64,000 bases of DNA from Ruminococcus sp. GTDB lineage: Bacteria; Bacillota; Clostridia; Oscillospirales; Ruminococcaceae. Below the pieces are notes generated by a model. It ran no database searches and was not told the DNA's origin. It was given only the letters and a program-made list of their open reading frames with translations. Shown in pieces: positions 8,042 to 16,094 of the stretch. The stretch covers positions 1 to 64,000 of the forward strand of contig NZ_DXUU01000006.1 in assembly GCF_019417665.1 (NCBI RefSeq), in the 5' to 3' direction. The translations under genes and the position numbers were made by a program. Positions within the stretch are counted from its first letter, which is position 1; every line of letters begins with the position of its first letter.

Positions 8042-11000
8042 ATGGATAATTACAGAACACAGGAACCATTCGCAAAGAATGGTCTGTATGATCCACGTTT
8101 TGAACATGAAAATTGCGGTATCGGTGCAGTTGTTAATATGAGCGGCGAAACTGACCGCAAAGTTGTTGACAGCGCACTGCGTATTGTAGAAACGCTGGAG
8201 CATAGAGCTGGTAAGGATGCCGAGGGTAAGACTGGCGATGGCGTCGGCATTCTGCTCCAGATCTCGCATACCTATTTTTCAAAGGTAGCAAAAGAAGCTG
8301 GTATTCCCATCGGAGATAAGCGGGAATATGGTATCGGTATGTTTTTCTTCCCTCAGTCGGAGGAAAAGTATCAGAAGGCTATACAGACCTTCGAGGATGT
8401 ACTGAAAGAAGAAAAGTTGGAATTCCTCGGATGGCGTGAAGTACCGGTAAACCCGGACGTACTGGGTACAAAGGCATTGGATAGTATGCCTCATATTATG
8501 CAGGCATTCATCAAAAAGCCAGAGGACTGCGCCAAGGGTCTGGAATTCGACCGGAAGCTCTATATTGCCCGGATGGTCTTTGAAAAGCGGAATAAGGAGA
8601 CCTATGTGGTTTCCTGCTCCAGCCGTACCATTGTATATAAAGGTATGTTCCTGGTAAATCAGCTTCGTCTGTTTTATGATGATCTGAACAGTCCGGATTA
8701 TCATTCTGCAATCGGTATCGTTCACTCTCGTTTCAGTACTAACACCAACCCTAGCTGGCAGCGTTCTCATCCGAACCGCATGATGGTACATAATGGTGAG
8801 ATCAATACCATTACAGGTAACGTGGATAAAATGCTCAGCCGAGAATCCATCCTCCACTGTAAAGCTCTGGATGACCGCATGAATGACATCCTGCCTATGC
8901 TGGATGTAACTGGTTCCGACTCGGCACGTTTGGATAATACTCTGGAATTTATGACCATGTCTGGTATGGATCTGCCTCTGGCGGTAATGATGACTATCCC
9001 TGAGCCGTGGCAGCATATCCCTACCATGAGTCGGGAAAAGCGTGCGTTTTATCAGTATTATGCAACTATGATGGAACCCTGGGACGGTCCTGCTTCTATT
9101 ATTTTCACAGATGGCGATGTGATGGGTGCAGTGCTCGACCGAAATGGTCTGCGTCCGTCCCGGTATTATGTCACAGATGACGGCTATCTGATCCTTTCCT
9201 CTGAGGTCGGCGCACTGGATGATATCCCGGCAGAGAAGATCATCAAGAAAGAACGTCTCCATCCAGGTAAAATGCTCTTGGTGGATACAGTGCAGGGCAA
9301 GCTCATTGATGATGATACCCTGAAAAATTACTATGCAAAGCGTCAGCCCTACGGCGAGTGGCTGGATCATAATTTGTTTGAGCTGCGGGAACTGACCATT
9401 CCCAACAAGCGTCCCTTCCGTCATGGCGGAAAAGAATTGCTGTGCCTCCAGCGTGCTTTTGGCTATGATTATGATTCTCTGTATCATGTGATGGTGCCCA
9501 TGGCACTGAATGGCGGCGAGCCGACCTCTGCGATGGGTACAGATACACCCATTCCGGCAATGTCCAGAAAAAATCCGCCTCTGTTCGATTATTTCAAGCA
9601 GCTGTTCGCACAGGTAACCAATCCGCCGATTGACTCCATCCGGGAATCGGTAATCACGGATACAACAGTATATCTGGGTGTTGCTGGTAATATTCTGGAA
9701 GAAGATGAGCGCAACTGTCGTGTTCTGAAAGTGAATAACCCCATTCTGACCAATCTGGATCTCATGAAGATCCGTGATATGAAGATTGAAGGCTTGAAAA
9801 CTGCTGATATTTCTATGCTCTATACCAAGGATGTACCTCTGCACGATGCCATTGAACATCTATATGTGCAGGCAGAGGCAGCCCATGCAAACGGTGCTAC
9901 TATCTTGATCCTGACTGACCGTGGTGTAGACCGGGATCACCTGGCAATCCCGTCACTGCTGGCAGTTGCAGCGCTGGAGACCTACCTGGTCAAGACGCGA
10001 AAGAACACCGCTATCTCTCTCATTATTGAGACAGCAGAGCCTTGTGAAGTGCATCATTTTGCAACGCTTCTGGGCTTCGGTGCAAGTGCCGTCAATCCGT
10101 ATTTGGCGCTGGATTCCCTGTACGATATGATCAACCGTGGTTTGGTGGATAAGGATTATTCCCAGGCAAGCATGGCATATATCGATGCAGTCGTTTCTGG
10201 TATCGTTAAGATCGCATCGAAGATGGGTATTTCCACCATCCAGTCCTATCAGGGATCCAAGATCTTTGAGGCACTGGGCATCAGCGAAAGCGTGATGCAG
10301 GAATTCTTCCCGGATACTGTCAGCCGTGTGGGCGGTATTGATTTGGATGATATTGCAAAGCGCAGCATGGAAATGCATGAGAACGCATTTGATCCTAACG
10401 ATTTGGGCATGGATGAGGGACTGCGCAGTGTAGGCTGGCACAAAGCCCGCAGCAACCAGGAGGATCATCTGTACAATCCGGAAACCATCCATCTGCTTCA
10501 ACAGGCAACCTGGCGGGATGACTATAATCTGTTCAAGCAGTATTCTGCATGTGTCAATGCAGAAGACCGGCATGTGACACTCCGCAGCACATTGGATTTC
10601 CAGTTTGCAGAGGATGGCGGCATCCCCATGGAAGAGGTAGAGAGCGTCGAATCTATTATGCGCCGCTTCAAGACGGGGGCGATGTCCTACGGTTCTATTT
10701 CCCAGGAGGCTCATGAATGTATGGCGATCGCCATGAACCGTATCGGCGGCAAATCCAATAGCGGTGAGGGCGGTGAAGATCTGGAGCGCATCGTCACTTC
10801 CGGCAGCGCAGTCGATAAGTGCTCTGCTATCAAGCAGGTGGCATCCGGACGGTTCGGCGTAACATCCAAGTATCTGACTTCTGCAAAGGAAATTCAGATC
10901 AAGATGGCACAGGGTGCAAAGCCCGGCGAGGGCGGTCATCTGCCGGCAAAGAAGGTATACCCCTGGATCGCAAAGACAAGACATTCTACACCGGGTGTTG

Positions 11001-12610
11001 CCCTGATCTCTCCGCCGCCGCACCATGATATCTACTCCATCGAGGATCTGGCGCAGCTCATCTATGACCTGAAAAACGCCAATAAAAAGGCGAGAATTTC
11101 CGTAAAACTGGTATCTGAAGCCGGTGTTGGCACCATTGCTGCCGGCGTTGCAAAGGCAGGCGCAGGTGTCATCCTGATTTCCGGCTATGACGGCGGTACT
11201 GGCGCAGCTCCCAGCAGCTCTATTCACAATGCGGGTCTGCCTTGGGAACTGGGACTGGCAGAAACGCATCAGACTCTGATCCAAAACAATCTGCGTTCCA
11301 AGGTCGTAATTGAAACAGACGGTAAAATGATGACCGGTCGTGACGTAGTTATTGCTGCACTGCTGGGTGCAGAAGAATATGGCTTTGCGACAGCACCGCT
11401 GGTAACTATGGGCTGCGTTATGATGCGTGTCTGCAATCTGGATACCTGTCCGGCAGGTGTTGCCACTCAGAATCCGGAACTGCGGAAACGGTTTCACGGA
11501 AAGCCGGAATATGTCATCAACTTCATGCGGTTTATTGCGCAGGAAATGCGGGAGTATATGGCTAAATTGGGCATTCACACTGTAGACGAACTCATTGGTC
11601 GTTCTGATCTGCTGGTACAGAAGCAGTACCCGGCAGGCAGCCGTGAGAGCAAGATCGACATGTCCCGGATTCTGACCAATCCTTACGCAAATCCGGAAAG
11701 TGATATAAAAATGCATTTTGTACCGGAAGATGTATTCGATTTCAAGCTGGGCGAAACCATTGATGAAACCGTGATCATTCCGGAGATGAAGGAAGCGCTG
11801 GCAAAGAAGAAGCACAAGGAGATCAGCATCAATGTCAGCAACCTGAATCGTGCACTGGGTACGCTGTTCGGTGCAGAGATCACCCGGAAATATTATAACA
11901 CCCTGGACGATGATACCTATGTGGTACATTGTATCGGCGCAGGCGGACAGAGCTTCGGTGCATTTATTCCGAAGGGTCTGACTCTTGCACTGGAAGGTGA
12001 CAGCAATGACTACTTCGGAAAGGGACTTTCCGGCGGTAAGCTGGCAGTGTTCCCGCCCAAGGGTTCCCAGTTCAAGGAAGATGAAAATATCATTATCGGT
12101 AATGTGGCACTCTTCGGTGCAACCAGCGGTAAGGCGTTCATCAACGGCGTTGCCGGTGAGCGCTTCTGCGTCAGAAATTCCGGCGCCTCCGTTGTTGTTG
12201 AAGGAGTGGGCGAGCATGGCTGCGAATATATGACCGGCGGCTGCGCAGTAATCCTGGGCGAAGTGGGCAAGAACTTTGCAGCTGGTATGAGCGGCGGTAT
12301 TGCCTATGTTCTGGATCGGGAAAACGACCTGTACACCAAGCTGAACAAGTCACTCGTTGGTTTCAGCAGCGTCACAAGACCGGGGGATATCGCACAGCTT
12401 CGTGGTCTCATTGAAGAGCATGTGGCATGGACAGATTCGGCACTTGGCAAGGAGATTCTGGCGGACTTCGAGGGTTATCTGCCCCAGTTCAAGAAGATCG
12501 TACCGCATGATTATGCAAAGATGCTGGACAGCATTGCAGTGTTCCAGGCAGAGGGCATGAGCCGGGAAGAAGCACAGATCGAGGCATTCTATGCCAATAC
12601 GAGAAATTAA
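8042..12610 (+). CDS. gltB: Glutamate synthase large subunit
   Basis: The GltB subunit moves the amide nitrogen of glutamine to 2-oxoglutarate to make glutamate. At 1522 residues it has the usual length. The N-terminal amidotransferase domain starts after a short propeptide at Cys25 in ENCGIGAV. The central and FMN-binding synthase domains follow, with the 3Fe-4S cysteine pattern CVMMRVCNLDTC near residues 1130-1145. The C-terminal beta-helix (GXGXG-like) domain shows GGQSFGAF and the MTGG pattern. The start is the ATG at 8042 behind GGGAGAA; a GTG 39 bases upstream has no ribosome site. gltD follows after 14 bases. The leader suggests attenuation by nitrogen status. Confidence 0.97.
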   Translation: MDNYRTQEPFAKNGLYDPRFEHENCGIGAVVNMSGETDRKVVDSALRIVETLEHRAGKDAEGKTGDGVGILLQISHTYFSKVAKEAGIPIGDKREYGIGMFFFPQSEEKYQKAIQTFEDVLKEEKLEFLGWREVPVNPDVLGTKALDSMPHIMQAFIKKPEDCAKGLEFDRKLYIARMVFEKRNKETYVVSCSSRTIVYKGMFLVNQLRLFYDDLNSPDYHSAIGIVHSRFSTNTNPSWQRSHPNRMMVHNGEINTITGNVDKMLSRESILHCKALDDRMNDILPMLDVTGSDSARLDNTLEFMTMSGMDLPLAVMMTIPEPWQHIPTMSREKRAFYQYYATMMEPWDGPASIIFTDGDVMGAVLDRNGLRPSRYYVTDDGYLILSSEVGALDDIPAEKIIKKERLHPGKMLLVDTVQGKLIDDDTLKNYYAKRQPYGEWLDHNLFELRELTIPNKRPFRHGGKELLCLQRAFGYDYDSLYHVMVPMALNGGEPTSAMGTDTPIPAMSRKNPPLFDYFKQLFAQVTNPPIDSIRESVITDTTVYLGVAGNILEEDERNCRVLKVNNPILTNLDLMKIRDMKIEGLKTADISMLYTKDVPLHDAIEHLYVQAEAAHANGATILILTDRGVDRDHLAIPSLLAVAALETYLVKTRKNTAISLIIETAEPCEVHHFATLLGFGASAVNPYLALDSLYDMINRGLVDKDYSQASMAYIDAVVSGIVKIASKMGISTIQSYQGSKIFEALGISESVMQEFFPDTVSRVGGIDLDDIAKRSMEMHENAFDPNDLGMDEGLRSVGWHKARSNQEDHLYNPETIHLLQQATWRDDYNLFKQYSACVNAEDRHVTLRSTLDFQFAEDGGIPMEEVESVESIMRRFKTGAMSYGSISQEAHECMAIAMNRIGGKSNSGEGGEDLERIVTSGSAVDKCSAIKQVASGRFGVTSKYLTSAKEIQIKMAQGAKPGEGGHLPAKKVYPWIAKTRHSTPGVALISPPPHHDIYSIEDLAQLIYDLKNANKKARISVKLVSEAGVGTIAAGVAKAGAGVILISGYDGGTGAAPSSSIHNAGLPWELGLAETHQTLIQNNLRSKVVIETDGKMMTGRDVVIAALLGAEEYGFATAPLVTMGCVMMRVCNLDTCPAGVATQNPELRKRFHGKPEYVINFMRFIAQEMREYMAKLGIHTVDELIGRSDLLVQKQYPAGSRESKIDMSRILTNPYANPESDIKMHFVPEDVFDFKLGETIDETVIIPEMKEALAKKKHKEISINVSNLNRALGTLFGAEITRKYYNTLDDDTYVVHCIGAGGQSFGAFIPKGLTLALEGDSNDYFGKGLSGGKLAVFPPKGSQFKEDENIIIGNVALFGATSGKAFINGVAGERFCVRNSGASVVVEGVGEHGCEYMTGGCAVILGEVGKNFAAGMSGGIAYVLDRENDLYTKLNKSLVGFSSVTRPGDIAQLRGLIEEHVAWTDSALGKEILADFEGYLPQFKKIVPHDYAKMLDSIAVFQAEGMSREEAQIEAFYANTRN

Positions 12611-12624
12611 CAGGAGGAACGATC

Positions 12625-14112
12625 ATGGGAAAATCAACTGGATTTCTCGAATATGAGAGAGTCGAAAATGCGGGACAGGAGCCGCTGGAACGAATCAAGA
12701 CCTATCGTGAATTCCACACGCCCCTTTCGGACGAAGAGCGTCAGAAGCAGGGTGCACGCTGTATGGAATGCGGCGTTCCGTTCTGTCAGGCAGGAAAGCC
12801 GATCTTTGGCATGGTTTCTGGATGTCCGCTGAACAATCTGTGCCCGGAGTGGAATGATCTGGTATACAAGGGCTTCTGGGATGAAGCAGCGGATCGTCTG
12901 CTGCTGACAAACTGCTTCCCGGAATTCACCTCCCGTGTCTGCCCGGCACTCTGCGAAAAAGCATGTACCTGCGGTCTCTATGACGATCCGGTGACAGTCA
13001 AGGAAAATGAATATGCCATTATTGAAAAAGCATTTGCCAGCGGACACATCAAGCCCAATCCGCCCAAGGTACGCACAGGAAAGCGTGTTGCTATTGTCGG
13101 CTCTGGCCCATCAGGTCTGGCAGCTGCATTGCAGCTGAATAAGCGTGGACATCATGTTACTGTATTTGAACGGGAAGACCGTGTGGGCGGCTTGCTGATG
13201 TATGGTATCCCCAATATGAAGCTGGAAAAAACTGTGGTACAGCGCCGTGTGGATATGATGGAAGCCGAAGGCGTGGAGTTCCGCACAGGCGTGGACGTGG
13301 GAAAAGATATCACCGCTGCGCAGCTGTTGAAAGAATATGATGCAGTTGTCCTGGCGTGCGGTTCTTCCAATCCCCGGAATATCACAGCAGAGGGACGGGA
13401 TGCAGATGGCATCTACTATGCAGTGGATTTCCTGAAAGCGACCACAAAGAGTCTGATCAATTCCAACCTGTCAGATGGTTACTATATCAGTGCTAAGTAT
13501 AAAAATGTCATCGTCATCGGCGGCGGCGATACGGGTAACGACTGTGTCGGCACAGCCATTCGTCACGGCTGCAAATCCGTGGTACAGCTGGAAATGATGC
13601 CGAAGCTGCCGGACAGCCGTGCAGAAAACAACTCCTGGCCGGAGTGGCCCCGTGTCTGCAAGACAGACTATGGTCAGGAGGAGGCAATCGCTGTCTTTGG
13701 TCATGATCCCCGGATCTATCAGACCACAGTAAAGCGCTTCATCAAGGACGACAAGAACCATGTCCGTGCGGTGGAGACCATCAAGCTTCAGTCGGTGCAT
13801 GATCCGAAAACCGGACGGATGCGCATGGAGGAAATTGTAGGCAGTGAGCAGATCCTGGATGCAGATCTGGTACTGATCGCAGCTGGATTCCTGGGAGCAC
13901 AGGCATATGTCACAGATGCTTTCGGCGTAGAACTGACGCCTCGCACCAATGTTGCAACGGAGGCAGGGCATTACCGCACCAATGTGGATCGTGTGTTCAC
14001 AGCCGGTGACATGCACCGTGGCCAGTCTCTGGTGGTATGGGCAATTCGTGAGGGCAGAGAAGCCGCACGGGAAGTGGATGAATTCCTCATGGGCTATACC
14101 AACCTGCACTAA
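12625..14112 (+). CDS. gltD: Glutamate synthase small subunit
   Basis: The GltD subunit (495 residues) takes electrons from NADPH and passes them through FAD and 4Fe-4S clusters to GltB. The N-terminus carries two cysteine groups for iron-sulfur clusters: CMECGVPFC with GCPLNNLCPEW, and VCPALCEKACTCG. The FAD-binding fingerprint VAIVGSGPSGLAAA lies near residues 154-168 and the NADPH site VIVIGGGDTGND near 294-306. The ATG at 12625 sits behind AGGAGGA, and gltB ends 14 bases upstream, so the pair is one operon. A terminator follows at 14146. Assignment is secure. Confidence 0.97.
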   Translation: MGKSTGFLEYERVENAGQEPLERIKTYREFHTPLSDEERQKQGARCMECGVPFCQAGKPIFGMVSGCPLNNLCPEWNDLVYKGFWDEAADRLLLTNCFPEFTSRVCPALCEKACTCGLYDDPVTVKENEYAIIEKAFASGHIKPNPPKVRTGKRVAIVGSGPSGLAAALQLNKRGHHVTVFEREDRVGGLLMYGIPNMKLEKTVVQRRVDMMEAEGVEFRTGVDVGKDITAAQLLKEYDAVVLACGSSNPRNITAEGRDADGIYYAVDFLKATTKSLINSNLSDGYYISAKYKNVIVIGGGDTGNDCVGTAIRHGCKSVVQLEMMPKLPDSRAENNSWPEWPRVCKTDYGQEEAIAVFGHDPRIYQTTVKRFIKDDKNHVRAVETIKLQSVHDPKTGRMRMEEIVGSEQILDADLVLIAAGFLGAQAYVTDAFGVELTPRTNVATEAGHYRTNVDRVFTAGDMHRGQSLVVWAIREGREAAREVDEFLMGYTNLH

Positions 14113-14145
14113 TTGCTGAATAAAGAGTATATATCATAAAAACAG

Positions 14146-14180
14146 GCAGACTGCACAAAAAATGCGGTCTGCTTTTTCTT
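14146..14180 (+). terminator. Terminator after gltD
   Basis: GCAGACTGCA (14146-14155) pairs with TGCGGTCTGC (14163-14172) and is followed by a T-rich run. It is the first of three near-identical terminators between 14.1 and 15.9 kb. Confidence 0.85.
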
Positions 14181-14208
14181 TGCAATTTTGCGGAGAGTGT
14201 GGTATAAT
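14180..14208 (+). promoter_or_regulatory. Promoter of the cytidine deaminase gene
   Basis: TTGCAA (14180-14185), 17 bases, then TATAAT (14203-14208). It starts directly at the end of the gltD terminator T-run. Confidence 0.8.
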
Positions 14209-14273
14209 GGAGATGGTTCAGGTCGGTTCGATGCGGCTGGGACGATAAATCGGAATTTTACAGGAGGGACAAC

Positions 14274-14666
14274 ATGGAGAAGATTTGGACGAAAATGTAC
14301 AAAGCTGCAAAAGCAGTTCTGAATGAACGCAGAATCTCGGAGTATGTAACTTGTGGAGAAGTGTCTGCGGCAATTCTTTCACGGTCGGGAAAGATATACA
14401 CGGGAGTATGTATTGACACTTGCTCGACTCTTGGTATTTGTGCTGAGAGAAATGCAATATTCAATATGATTACCAATGGTGAGCAGGAGATTGACAAAGT
14501 ACTGGCAATCCTGCCTGACGGATCTAACGGTGCACCATGTGGAGCTTGTCGTGAGCTTATGGTGCAGCTCATGCCTGATACTTATAAGGACATCGAGATT
14601 ATGCTCGACTATGCTACGGAACGCATTATCAAGCTTGGTGAGATAACTCCCGAGTGGTGGATATAA
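14274..14666 (+). CDS. Cytidine deaminase family protein
   Basis: A 130-residue zinc deaminase. The catalytic motif CAERNAI (Cys as first zinc ligand, Glu as proton shuttle) lies at about residues 56-62 and PCGACRE, with the other two zinc cysteines, at about 88-94. Length and motifs fit tetrameric cytidine deaminases; the closest relatives may be either Cdd or the blasticidin-S deaminase group, so the natural substrate is not certain. Cytidine or deoxycytidine salvage to uridine is the default reading. The ATG follows AGGAGGG. The gene has its own promoter and is flanked by repeated sequence on both sides, which suggests it was inserted or duplicated as a unit. Confidence 0.87.
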   Translation: MEKIWTKMYKAAKAVLNERRISEYVTCGEVSAAILSRSGKIYTGVCIDTCSTLGICAERNAIFNMITNGEQEIDKVLAILPDGSNGAPCGACRELMVQLMPDTYKDIEIMLDYATERIIKLGEITPEWWI

Positions 14667-14746
14667 ATTAGTTCTGATTTATTGTGAATCTGTTCTTGAT
14701 AGGCTGTAATGACTACAGAATCAAGAGCAAACATAGTAGAAAACAA

Positions 14747-14780
14747 GCAGACTGCACAAAAAATGTGGTCTGTTTTTTCT
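14747..14780 (+). terminator. Terminator after the cytidine deaminase gene
   Basis: GCAGACTGCA (14747-14756) pairs with TGTGGTCTGT (14764-14773, with G-U pairs) and a T-run follows. Confidence 0.8.
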
Positions 14781-14809
14781 TTGCAATTTGGTAGAGAATG
14801 TGGTATAAT
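14781..14809 (+). promoter_or_regulatory. Promoter of the YwqG-like gene
   Basis: TTGCAA (14781-14786), 17 bases, TATAAT (14804-14809). Position and sequence match the promoter at 14180-14208. Confidence 0.8.
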
Positions 14810-14896
14810 GGAAGTAGTTCAGGTCGGTTTGGTGTGGCTGGGACGATAAATCGGAATTTAACAAAAGTGACAAATTTAGATTCAAAGGAGATTTAT

Positions 14897-15745
14897 ATGA
14901 CTGAGGAACAAGCAATGCAGTACACAAAATATGCTGCTGAAAAAGCTCTTGATGAACTTGAAAAACAGTATTCTATACGTTTTGCATTAAAAGAGAAAAC
15001 ATCATCCGTATTTGAAAGCAAAATCGGAGGCATCCCATATTTCCCATCGGAAGCTGAAATTCCGCTTGACGGTGACGGAAATCAGCTGAGATTTCTAATG
15101 CAGATCAATTGCAGTGATATAAGAGGGATAGAGTGCTTTCCGAAAAAGGGCATGATTCAGTTTTGGATCAGTGCAGACGACACCTGGGGTATGAATGCCA
15201 AAAACAATAAAGGCTACAGGGTCGTATATTATGATCATATTTCTGAAACTGTTATCGAACCGCCAATTACTGAATTCAATGATGTGGAAAAGGAGTTTTT
15301 CCCTTTGAAAGGTGAGTTTGGCGTTGAATTTATTGGATTGATGGCAGCAGTTCCTAAGGATTCGAAAAAATACCAAGAGAAATTCTGCGAATATTTCAAC
15401 GAAATATCTGGTGAAAATATAGAGGATCTATATGATCTGTATTTTAAACTGCATCTTCCTTCTACAGTTTTAGATGAAGCTGTGTATAAGGGGAATTCAG
15501 CGCATGGTCATAAAATCGGCGGTTCTTCGTATTTCTGCCAGTATGATCCTCGTGAATCAGAAGAGGAGCAGGAAAAGTATAATTTTCAGCTTTTGCAGAT
15601 GAGGAGTGATTTTGAAAGAATCAACGGAAATGATTATGAAAATATTATGTGGGGAGATGCAGGGATTTGTCATTTCTTCATAAATAGTGAGAAGCTGAAA
15701 AACTGCGATTTCAGTGATGTTTTATATTACTGCGATTGTTCTTGA
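14897..15745 (+). CDS. DUF1963 (YwqG-like) protein
   Basis: A 282-residue soluble protein of the DUF1963/YwqG family. The recognisable parts are GGIPYFP near residues 41-47, the LRFLMQINCSDI stretch near 62-73, FPKKGMIQFWIS near 79-90, and the C-terminal GGSSYFCQYDPR with a late WGDAGICHFFI. The biochemical role of the family is not known; YwqG-like genes are sometimes found near polymorphic toxin loci. The start at 14897 is behind AAAGGAG. The frame is open upstream to 14798 but that part lies in the promoter region and lacks a ribosome site. The gene sits between repeat copies 2 and 3. Confidence 0.75.
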   Translation: MTEEQAMQYTKYAAEKALDELEKQYSIRFALKEKTSSVFESKIGGIPYFPSEAEIPLDGDGNQLRFLMQINCSDIRGIECFPKKGMIQFWISADDTWGMNAKNNKGYRVVYYDHISETVIEPPITEFNDVEKEFFPLKGEFGVEFIGLMAAVPKDSKKYQEKFCEYFNEISGENIEDLYDLYFKLHLPSTVLDEAVYKGNSAHGHKIGGSSYFCQYDPRESEEEQEKYNFQLLQMRSDFERINGNDYENIMWGDAGICHFFINSEKLKNCDFSDVLYYCDCS

Positions 15746-15753
15746 ACGGAAAA

Positions 15754-15865
15754 TTCTGATTTATTGTGGATTCGTTCTTGGTAAGCTGTAATAACTATCG
15801 AATCAAGAGCAAACATAGTAGAAAACAGGCAGACTGCACACAAAATGCGGTCTGTTTTTTCTTTT
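15754..15865 (+). repeat. Repeated terminator sequence, copy 3 (no promoter part)
   Basis: Bases 15754-15838 match 14672-14756 closely, including GAATCAAGAGCAAACATAGTAGAAAACA. After the terminator the similarity ends near 15865 and no promoter is present, which may be where the next gene was disrupted. Confidence 0.78.
15829..15862 (+). terminator. Terminator after the YwqG-like gene
   Basis: GCAGACTGCA (15829-15838) pairs with TGCGGTCTGT (15846-15855), followed by a T-rich run. Confidence 0.8.
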
Positions 15866-15873
15866 GTAGCAGA

Positions 15874-16014
15874 AAGTATGATTCATTATATCATAAGCAG
15901 CATAAAAGACCTGTATGGGCTTGCTCTTCAAATAATATTGTTTCACAAAGATTGACATACAAATTAGGCTTTGTGAAATCAACTGAATGTTATACGATTA
16001 GTGCCAAATCAAAA
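15874..16014 (+). pseudogene. C-terminal remnant of a GNAT acetyltransferase
   Basis: In the frame beginning AAG at 15874 the translation contains ASSNN-like ACSSNNIVSQRLTYKLGF, then VKSTECY. The pattern SxNNxxSQRLxxKLGF is the typical last helix and strand of GNAT acetyltransferases. No N-terminal GNAT part, start or ribosome site is present upstream, where the repeat ends. I therefore read it as a decayed end of a lost gene. The rest of the 349-base gap (15746-16094) holds repeat copy 3 and otherwise unremarkable AT-rich sequence. Confidence 0.55.
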
Positions 16015-16094
16015 AAATACATGCTGCCCTTGATTTATATTGTACTCAGATGCTCATACGTTTACGACTGTTATAGCAAGCCAAGAAAAAATTT

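Larger units (their letters stand above)
14138..14271 (+). repeat. Repeated terminator-promoter sequence, copy 1
   Basis: This stretch contains a terminator, a promoter and a leader that recur with high similarity at 14739-14871. Shared stretches include the terminator stem GCAGACTGCA, the -10 region GTGGTATAATGGA and the leader GGGACGATAAATCGGAATTT. It places the cytidine deaminase gene between two like copies. Confidence 0.8.
14672..14871 (+). repeat. Repeated terminator-promoter sequence, copy 2 (longest)
   Basis: The first part (14672-14738) matches 15754-15820 and the second part (14739-14871) matches copy 1. Copy 2 therefore joins both halves and is the full unit: a 3' spacer with TTCTGATTTATTG and GAATCAAGAGCAAACATAGT, then terminator, promoter and leader. 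Confidence 0.8.

Noticed and set aside
8279..9859. A 526-residue open frame on the minus strand
   Set aside because: It is the antisense shadow of the GltB amidotransferase region, with no recognisable protein features.
9953..12217. A 754-residue open frame on the minus strand
   Set aside because: It lies fully opposite gltB, whose motifs are clear, and its translation is rich in Cys, His and Ile as expected from antisense reading. No ribosome site or domain is seen.
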